Origin: Epichloe hybrida
Taxonomy: Eukaryota; Ascomycota; Sordariomycetes; Hypocreales; Clavicipitaceae
Assembly: GCA_019022495.1 (NCBI GenBank)
Contig: JAFEKR010000005.1
Coordinates: 310,001 to 374,000, forward strand
Length of the DNA: 64,000 bases
Direction: 5' to 3'
Under the pieces are notes generated by a model. That model made no database searches, was not told the origin of the DNA, and worked only from the letters and a program-made list of their open reading frames with translations. Positions 57,885 through 64,000 of this stretch are shown here, one piece after another (the stretch's first letter is position 1; every line of letters starts with the position of its first letter). A program made the translations under genes and the position numbers.

Positions 57885-58713
57885 GAAATCCGCAAGGCAT
57901 TTTGGTGGGGAAAGCTGTTGATAATGGAGAGCATCTGAAAAGATTTTACCAATATGATGAACTTGGTATTTAGGCGTAGGCGCACAAACTCCGCGCGGCC
58001 TATGGCATTTGGGAAGAAAGAAAGAATCAAACTGTTTGTGGCTCTCGTATTTTTACTTTTTTATTGGGGGGGGGGGGATCGTTCGTGTGTGACGCATGAG
58101 ACGGAATGGGACCCGATGGATGGAACGAATGTCATGCATCGAATTGGGACGATTCGCATGATGAAAGAATCGTGATGGGAGGGGGTGTGATAAGTTGTAG
58201 CCTGTCCTCTCACCTTGTTCTTAGATACAAGGTTGCTATGAAGAGGGGTCTGGGATGAGATTGGGAGAATATACGGAGTAAAATGATTATATATGGACAT
58301 GGTGGCCAGTGACTTCTGCGGGACTCGGCGAGCCACATGTCCGTACATAGTAATCGAGGATGTGACTTCTCGAGATGGTGACGGGAGACGGGGAGACGAC
58401 GGGCAAGACGGACGCAGGGGCCAGCCGTGGATCCGTGGGTGCTGGAGGCGCTCAAGAGACCAGAAATGACATGCCGAGGCACCCTCCAGACTTGGCACAT
58501 CGCATCTTGTTTCTTGACTGCCTTGTCGTTTCTTCTACCTCAGGCGCTTCGTGAACAATCAGATCAGAGCTCCTCCCGGAAGAATAAAAGCTCCGGCAGC
58601 AGGCAGCATCAGAACGTTTCACGTCGACGAAAAAAATCAATCAGGAAATTGACGCCAACACCGATCACGGTTCCTGCAGCCCTTTTACAAACCAGAAGAA
58701 AAAAAGAGACATT
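57885..58713. other. Intergenic, eIF3c to PEX11-family gene
   Basis: Contains a 13-G run at about 58066-58078. Overlapping frames on the minus strand (58061-58500) show no family. It is the eIF3c 3' UTR followed by the promoter of the next gene on the same strand. Confidence 0.45.
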
Positions 58714-59712
58714 ATGAGTGCTGCCGAAAAATCCCCCTCGGCCGAGGCCGACACGAGTGTCGATTCCACGCTGCCGCCCTCGTCACCAGGGCCCTCGTCA
58801 CCCCGACCCTCGAACGAGAACACGAGCAAGAACAAGAACAAGAAGGCGCCCATTCTGGCCGTCCTCGCGACGGGTCCTTCCCGCATCGATGCCTTCCTCG
58901 CGCACCTCGCCAAATGCATGCAGACGCGGACGGGGGCCGAGACGGTCCTCCTCTTCGTCTGCTATGCCACCCGCCTGGCCGGCTCGATTCTCGAGGGCGT
59001 CGGGGCCGCCGCCATTAGGCAATCTGCCCGTCGGCTGGTTGCTCTGGCGTACAAGCTCCCGCCTGCGACGACGGTTGTCATGGCCTCGACGAAGCCGCAG
59101 CCTTTGCTGGCGGCCGTGGCCCTCCAGATCGGAGGACGCTTGAAGGCGCTGTCGGCCGTCATCAGCGAAACCCGGACAGTGGCGCGCCTCTGGGGTCTGC
59201 TCGGGCTGTACTTTGCGGCCAAGAGGCTGGTCCTCAAGTCCGCGGCGGCCAAGGCCGAGCAGCAGAAGCAGGAGGACGGGCAGGACGGGCAGGACGCGGC
59301 CGAAACCACGTTTGACACGCTCGTCGCCTACGCGCAAATCACGTCGCTCGTCGTCTTCCAGGCTGCCGAGAACGCGGCCTTCCTGTCGAGCAAAAAGGTG
59401 CTGCCGCTCGCACCCGCCACCCAAGGCCGGCTGGGATTGCTGAGCGTGCGCGCATGGGGTCTGTACGTGGCCATGGAGGGCGCTCGCTTGCTGGTCGAGC
59501 GAAGCCGCAAGCAGGGCAGCGGGTTGGCGGCCAAGGATGCCGAGTGGGCGGAGAACTGGAACAAGAGCTTCTGCCGAAACCTGTCGTGGGCGCCGTTGAC
59601 GCTTCACTGGGGCTCTGCAACTGGCGGCTTCTTGCCAGACATTGCCGTCTCGCTGCTGGGCTTCTACCCGGCCGTGGGTGCCATGGCGGATTTGTGGAAG
59701 GGCACGGCGTAG
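58714..59712 (+). CDS. PEX11-family peroxisomal membrane protein (Pex11C/GIM5-like)
   Basis: A single exon of 332 aa. After a disordered Ser/Pro and Lys/Asn-rich start (about 50 residues) comes DAFLAHLAKCMQTRTGAETVLLFVCYATRL, the amphipathic helix region of PEX11 proteins. Next is SETRTVARLWGLLGLYFAAKRLV, and the C terminus has LSWAPLTLHWGSATGGFLPDIAVSLLGFYPAVGAMADLWK, the usual last membrane helix with G/W-rich ending. PEX11 proteins remodel and elongate the peroxisome membrane before division. The acidic linker with QEDGQDGQDAAE is atypical. GC content is markedly higher than in neighbours, which gives long antisense frames. Family is reasonably sure, subtype less so. Confidence 0.82.
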   Translation: MSAAEKSPSAEADTSVDSTLPPSSPGPSSPRPSNENTSKNKNKKAPILAVLATGPSRIDAFLAHLAKCMQTRTGAETVLLFVCYATRLAGSILEGVGAAAIRQSARRLVALAYKLPPATTVVMASTKPQPLLAAVALQIGGRLKALSAVISETRTVARLWGLLGLYFAAKRLVLKSAAAKAEQQKQEDGQDGQDAAETTFDTLVAYAQITSLVVFQAAENAAFLSSKKVLPLAPATQGRLGLLSVRAWGLYVAMEGARLLVERSRKQGSGLAAKDAEWAENWNKSFCRNLSWAPLTLHWGSATGGFLPDIAVSLLGFYPAVGAMADLWKGTA

Positions 59713-59957
59713 TGTGACTTGGGGTCCCGAGTTGTCTGCCCTGTTCAGATCCAGGGTGTGTGTGTGTGAGTGTAGGAACTATGGTTTTTCTTCTACTGAA
59801 AAAAAAAAGAGAAAGAAATCCCCCGTTGAATTCATATAAAATTGAAACCCTTGCATGAACCTCATCCCCAAAAAACACGCGTAAACCTGTCCGTATCAAA
59901 CACAGAGTATAGCACACACAAAGAAAAAGAAACAACGAGCCCGCCACGCCAACAATC
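59713..59957. terminator. Convergent 3' region, PEX11-family and HHE genes
   Basis: Short spacer with TGTGTGTGTG and poly-A stretches, between facing stop codons. Confidence 0.4.
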
Positions 59958-60591
59958 TCACATGGGCATCCTCATCATCTCCTCCCTGCTCCAAACCCTT
60001 CTCATCCTCTCGGCGCCCAGCATGCGCACCTCCTCATCCAGGTGCTCCCACAGCACGGCGCCCCACGAGTCCATCTTGTCCTTTAGCGTGGCCATTTCAA
60101 GATGCTCGTCCCCACGATGACACCTCCTCACGTAGTCCTCGAACGCGTCCAGGCCCTCGTGGATCCGGCCATGCTGCTTCACGAGGGGCCCCCTCTCGGA
60201 ATGGAACTCGGGCATGCGCGTCGCGAGCAGCGGGAAGATGTGCGCTTCCTCAATCGAGTGGTGCGCGTTGAGGTGTTCGGCGAAGGAGATGGCTTGGGAG
60301 AGGAACTGCTTTGGGGAGAGGCTCTGCGGGCGGCGGGAGGTGGTGGCTGCGGTGTGCAGGAGGGTCCAGGATTGGCGGAAGTACTTGTGCTGGTTTTTAT
60401 TTTTGAAGAAGAATAGGGAGATGACTGGTTAGCTGGGGGTTGTTGGGATTGGGACGAGGAAGGGGGGGGGGGGGGCGAACGAATTGTTCCATGCGGTCTG
60501 CCATGCGGTTGTAGATTTTGAAGTCGTGGTCTGAGAGAGGCTGGTCTGGGGTCGGGTTGCCATCGGGTCGGTCGGTCGTGTTGGTTGCCAT
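59958..60591 (-). CDS. Hemerythrin-like HHE-domain protein
   Basis: Exons 60481-60591 and 59958-60389 join across a 91-bp intron (donor GTTCGC, branch CTAAC, ACCAG) to 180 aa. The intron contains a long C-run on the sense strand. The four-helix HHE bundle is complete. It has H22 in SDHDFKIYNRM, H38 at the junction (MEQF/HKYFRQSW), H80-H81-x2-EE-x-H87 in AHHSIEEAHIFPLL, H110-x3-H114-E in KQHGRIHEG and H153-x2-EE in LWEHLDEEV. These residues ligate a di-iron centre in hemerythrins. Small fungal HHE proteins are linked with oxygen, nitric oxide or iron handling, but the role here is unknown. It has no signal peptide, so it is likely cytosolic. The ATG at 60591 gives a Pro/Asp-rich lead before helix 1. 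Confidence 0.88.
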
Positions 60592-60902
60592 TTGTGGTGG
60601 AGGTCTGTTGTAGGGGTGCCGACGAGTTGGTAGATGAAGAGAATTGTGAAGTCGTCGGGAGGCAGTTGGGTTGGGGTGGAACTATATCGAGTCAGGTCGC
60701 ATTGGTTGTGTTGTAGGAAAGACGATGAAAACGAGATGGTTTTTTTTTTTTTTTTTTTTTTTTTGCCCCCATCACCGCATTGGAGGAAAATACATACTTT
60801 TGAAATGTTGGTTGGTGCTGAAAGAAGGAATATACAAAACTACGCGCGCGGCGACGGAAACATGTGCGGATTCGCCAGACGACCATTCATAACTAATATC
60901 CT
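60592..60902. other. Intergenic with poly-T tract
   Basis: Between two minus-strand genes. An uninterrupted T run of about 25 lies at 60740-60764. Nothing else is seen. Confidence 0.45.
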
Positions 60903-62185
60903 TCAGGGAATATCCACGTCCCGGTACTGCATCAAGAGCGTGTCCCTGACCTTTGCCGTGCAGTTCTGCTCGACCGTTTCAATGACCTGCTCCTCGAGCT
61001 TGATGATGCTGTCCACCAGCTGGTCCATCGTGTTCCATCCAACCACGTTCCTCGCGCCTGCGTTCCACGCGCTCGCTGCTGCGCACACGCAGTTCATCTC
61101 GAATTCCAGAACTCTTCCGTTGAGCCTCACGAGCATGTCTCTCGTAGCACTTTGGTGCTGGCGAAACTTGTCATGGTCCTCCCAGGACCCGGCAACCTGG
61201 AGCTGTGCAGCCTGCGTGTACCACGGTATGCGGCCGACCACGTGAACGAGGCCATTCCGGAAACTTTGCCGCCGGACTATCGCGTCGAGAAGAAGCTGGG
61301 AGAGAAGAGAGAGACGCACGCAGACCATGTCAGCATGACATGACGCGAAGTCCCGTTCCTTGCTTGTTTCGCGCTCGCGTCTGTTCGCTCGCGTCTAGGG
61401 AAGAAGGAAAAAAAAAAAAACCGCTCGCGGGCACTTACCGGAGTCAGCGTGCAGAAGCCTGTCCATGCAACAAACGCCGCGTTGTACTCGGACGCAACGA
61501 GCTCGGTCTGGTCTCTCGCCGAATCCAGAACTTTCTTGGCCAGGTCGTTCGCCTGGCTTGTGCTGGAGGCTCGGCGCTTCTCGAGCCCTGCTGCCGTGAT
61601 CTCTTGCAAGAGGCCTTGGCGTTCGTCTGCTGGCTTGCCGCGGAACGAAGAATGCAGGCCTCCCATTTTCAGGTGGTGTGGCAGCTCTTGTGATATGATG
61701 TTTTCGTAGGCAACAACCAGCCCTGAGTAGCCGGGGTCGTCTTGAAGAGCATCGTATGCTGCGTTCCACAAGTCTAGACAGGACTGGGCGTCCTTGGCTT
61801 GGGAGCCATGTCTGCCCCTTTGCCTCTGGTGCCTCGTGGAGGAGGAGGAGGAGGAGGAGGAGGATGTGCCCTGGGAATCTGGTGACTGAGATGCGCGGGG
61901 TGAGCCGAATGGAAACGAAGACGTCCGTAGTGATGACGACGACGACGACGATGCAATGTTGTCGTCTCGCGGGGGAGTCGTCGGACCGCCGACACTGCTG
62001 CCCCGGAGTCGCCCTACGAGCTTTCTGAGGGTGCGGGTGCCGGTGATGTGATTGTCGTCTGCTTCCATCATCAAGTCTAGCTTCGGACTGATGAGTCTGC
62101 ACACTTGCACTCCGGGTTTTCTAGTATATGTAAATGCGTCTGCTCCGGGATGGCACGCCGTATATCTTTGCCTGGCAATTTTCAT
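60903..62185 (-). CDS. Stand-alone NWD domain protein (NLR N-terminal type, no NACHT)
   Basis: Exons 61439-62185 and 60903-61295 join in phase 0 across a 143-bp intron (GTAAGT ... CTCCCAG). Length is 379 aa from the ATG at 62185, or 341 aa from MMEADD at 62071, which fits family N termini better. A Ser-rich linker (runs of Ser at about residues 78-115) leads into a segment like the NWD NACHT-NTPase N-terminal domain (PF17100). It has CLDLWNAAYDALQDDPGYSGLVVAYENII, then FVAWTGFCTLTP / LLLDAIVRRQSFRNGLVHVVGRIPWY and VLEFEMNCVCAAAS. In fungal NLR-like receptors this module precedes NACHT and repeat domains. Here the gene stops at VRDTLLMQYRDVDIP and no P-loop NTPase follows downstream. It is either a one-domain protein, as signalling partners of NLRs can be, or a truncated receptor. 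The frame is clean. Confidence 0.74.
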
Positions 62186-63389
62186 TCTTTGCTATTCAAC
62201 CCCCCCCTCCCCCCTCTTCCCAGCTCAGTCCATCATGACGAAGTTCTCATGTCAGCCATCGCCGACCCAGCGAAACCAAGCACAACCACTTCGGGCGCCA
62301 CATGGCCAGCATTCCCAAGCTGCTTCAGCACCAACCGTCGGATTGATATTACGCGCCCTCAGCTATCTCGTGTTGTCTCGTCCACCAGAACACGTGTCCG
62401 GCGCAGGCATGCTTTGTCGTCGATGCTGTCTCGGCCAGGAAAGTCTCTCCCCCATGCCGTCATGCCATCGCGAAGATCAACGGTGGAGAGCTCTGATCAA
62501 ACTGCGGCTAGGCTCCGGGGACCCCTACTAGTCGAGTCTTGACTGACAGAGTCTGGGTGCAAGGACAACCAGCATCGGCGTCAAAATGTCAACGACAACC
62601 AACTGCTCACGGCTCGCGGCTCGCGGCTCACGGCTCACGGGCGGGTCAAACACGGCGTGTATCAGCAGGCCTGGTGCGTAAAACAACGGCTACATAATTT
62701 ATGTAGTAGAACGGAATGTGGATTGCGTTATTCGCCAACCATCGGCCACTAGCGAACTCCCTTGCCTGGCTAGTCCTGGAGAGTCTCGTCAGCCGAGGAA
62801 TTTGTAGCTTGTTGCTTGTTGCATGGAGAATTCTCCCTCCTGCCCTTGAATCCTGAATCCTGCAAGAGCTGTTTGCGCTCACAACTTTCCAAGAGAGCTC
62901 ATTGCTCATTGTTCTGTGATTGCCAACTGCAACTGCTACTGCTACTGCTTTCGCAACTGCAACCCCTGAATCCAGGAACCCGCGTTGGTCATCGTCGCGT
63001 TGAACAGCAACAGCAACAGCCAACCAAGTTGCAGGAAACCGCCCATCTCTCCGCAACTTGTGAGTGCGAATGAAATAAGCAGGAACGACCGTGCTCGACG
63101 AAACCGCCGAATTTTTTTAAATTCGCCCATCTTCTCCCGGTGGACCGTGCTTTGGCTTTGCATGTGATAAACCAGGCTGAACACAACAAAAACATCCCGC
63201 GTCATCTCCTACATCTTGTATCTTGTTTCCTGAGGAATTACATACTGCATCAACAAACTCAGATCGTCCCGTCCACCGCGCGGTAGCACGAAGCTCCTAG
63301 ACCACGTCGCACACACGAAAACACAAGCCCGTTTCCTACTCCTAATATCGTTTGATCATTTCATCCTCTCATACAGCCGGCTCGACAAG
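62186..63389. promoter_or_regulatory. Intergenic, divergent NWD / secreted protein promoters
   Basis: About 1.2 kb. A 10-bp repeat of CGGCTCACGG/CGGCTCGCGG type lies at about 62607-62641. The CTGCAACTGCTACTGCTACTGC stretch at about 62925-62960 is a simple trinucleotide-like repeat. No supported gene is seen. Confidence 0.45.
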
Positions 63390-63875
63390 ATGATGCCCGG
63401 GCTCTTCTGTGCCGTGGCGGCTGCACTCGGGTTCGCGAACCTGGGCCGGGCGTTGCCGACCGTCTCCGTCACTGCGAACTCGACCGGCATCTCGTGGCAC
63501 CCATCCGGCGACACCGTGTCTACATGCGACGCTCCGACTTTTCAGAGATGGCCGAGCATCGATGCCGCGAATTGGCGGGAGTGCGCCAGCCTCTACAGCT
63601 CTTGGACTTCGCAGACTGGGACCTTTGACCTCGGCAACGTGGATGCCACTGGCTTTATTCCCGTTCTGCAAACAGAGGACTGCACCCTCGGAATCCAGCC
63701 TCGAGATCCGTCCAAGGGCCCCTTCACCATTGGCGACAAGGACCTAAAGACGCTGTTGGGCACCAGTCTTCGGGATTACTCGGCGGGGACCGCGCTGGGG
63801 GTCAAGGGCGTTGTCAAATGCGCCGCCGCAGAGGGGAGCAAAGCTGATGTGAATTGGCGAATTTCCAAGTCATAG
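63390..63875 (+). CDS. Secreted Hce2/Ecp2-like cysteine-containing protein
   Basis: A single exon of 161 aa. It has a signal peptide MMPGLFCAVAAALGFANLGRA, so the mature protein starts near LPTVSV. Conserved features of the Hce2 family (homologues of the Cladosporium fulvum effector Ecp2) are an early Cys (STCDAPTF), RECASLYSSW, the F-x-PVLQTEDCTLGIQ block and GDKDLKTLLGTSLRDYS followed by KGVVKCAA. The end is DVNWRIS. Four Cys would form two disulfides. In plant pathogens Ecp2-type proteins act as effectors; the family is also widespread in saprotrophs and may target competitors, so a role in virulence is not implied. Classification is from spacing and motif order, with only moderate certainty. 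Confidence 0.66.
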   Translation: MMPGLFCAVAAALGFANLGRALPTVSVTANSTGISWHPSGDTVSTCDAPTFQRWPSIDAANWRECASLYSSWTSQTGTFDLGNVDATGFIPVLQTEDCTLGIQPRDPSKGPFTIGDKDLKTLLGTSLRDYSAGTALGVKGVVKCAAAEGSKADVNWRISKS

Positions 63876-64000
63876 GTTGGCAAACGATTATTGACGCCAT
63901 GCAAACACGCTTCGCCGGTCAGACGACGTGTGAAGAAATATTCTGGTTGAAATTGCGAGTGACGAAGTTGGCGTAGCGTTTGTCCTTGCGTGGCAGATGC
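63876..64000. other. 3' flank of secreted protein gene
   Basis: Only 125 bp, presumably 3' UTR. Nothing else is seen. Confidence 0.4.

Noticed and set aside
58798..59607. 269-codon minus frame across the PEX11-family gene
   Set aside because: Antisense shadow caused by high GC. The plus frame has the domain, start context and membrane helices.

Overview
The window is nuclear DNA of a filamentous ascomycete (Pezizomycotina, most likely Sordariomycetes and probably Hypocreales; the rank below subphylum is inference). Genes carry short introns of about 50-140 bp with GTAAGT/GTATGT-type donors and CTAAC/CTGAC branch sites. The housekeeping genes are fungal in type (HIR1, RAD26, RPS14, RPL7, ISA2, NIP1/eIF3c, PEX11 family). 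A large central block carries the C-to-T / G-to-A, CpA-to-TpA decay of repeat-induced point mutation (RIP).

Layout. 1-17.5 kb is a gene-dense, GC-balanced arm: a LAMTOR1-like Ragulator subunit (-), a secreted TVTV-repeat protein (+), a relic of an MFS sugar transporter (-), a dynamin-family GTPase (-), a nucleotide-sugar transporter (-), a divergent KTR-type mannosyltransferase (-) and the histone chaperone subunit HIR1 (-). 17.55-45.14 kb is a 27.6-kb AT-rich island with no intact host gene. 45.1-64 kb is a second gene-dense arm: RAD26/CSB (+), the ribosomal protein pair RPS14 (-) / RPL7 (+) sharing one short promoter, ISA2 (-), eIF3c (+), a PEX11-family protein (+), a hemerythrin-like HHE protein (-), a stand-alone NLR-type NWD domain protein (-) and a secreted Hce2/Ecp2-like small protein (+).

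The main result concerns the island. It is not shapeless AT-rich DNA but a nested stack of six transposable elements, and every insertion can be dated relative to the others because both ends and the target-site duplication (TSD) of each are still readable. A Mutator-like element (MULE; perfect 43-bp terminal inverted repeats, 9-bp TSD, decayed DDE transposase) inserted 301 bp upstream of the HIR1 start codon. It was then hit by a hAT-like element (10-bp TIR, 8-bp TSD, CAATA-type subterminal arrays), by one copy of Copia family 1 (TSD ATTAA) and by Copia family 2 (TSD GAAAC, which split the transposase gene between its second Asp and its Glu). The hAT element was itself hit by a second Copia-1 copy (TSD AAAAT) and by a 2,250-bp non-autonomous LTR element with identical LTRs and a zinc-finger gag-like frame (TSD CTAGG). 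Removing the later insertions leaves a MULE of about 2.9 kb and a hAT of about 2.0 kb, both ordinary sizes. The TIRs of the MULE have escaped RIP while its interior is saturated.

The flanking genes form no biosynthetic cluster or operon. Before the MULE landed, HIR1 and RAD26, both chromatin/transcription factors, would have been divergent neighbours about 2 kb apart. Exon coordinates were derived by hand from splice signals, reading frame and family conservation, and no alignment or search could be run.
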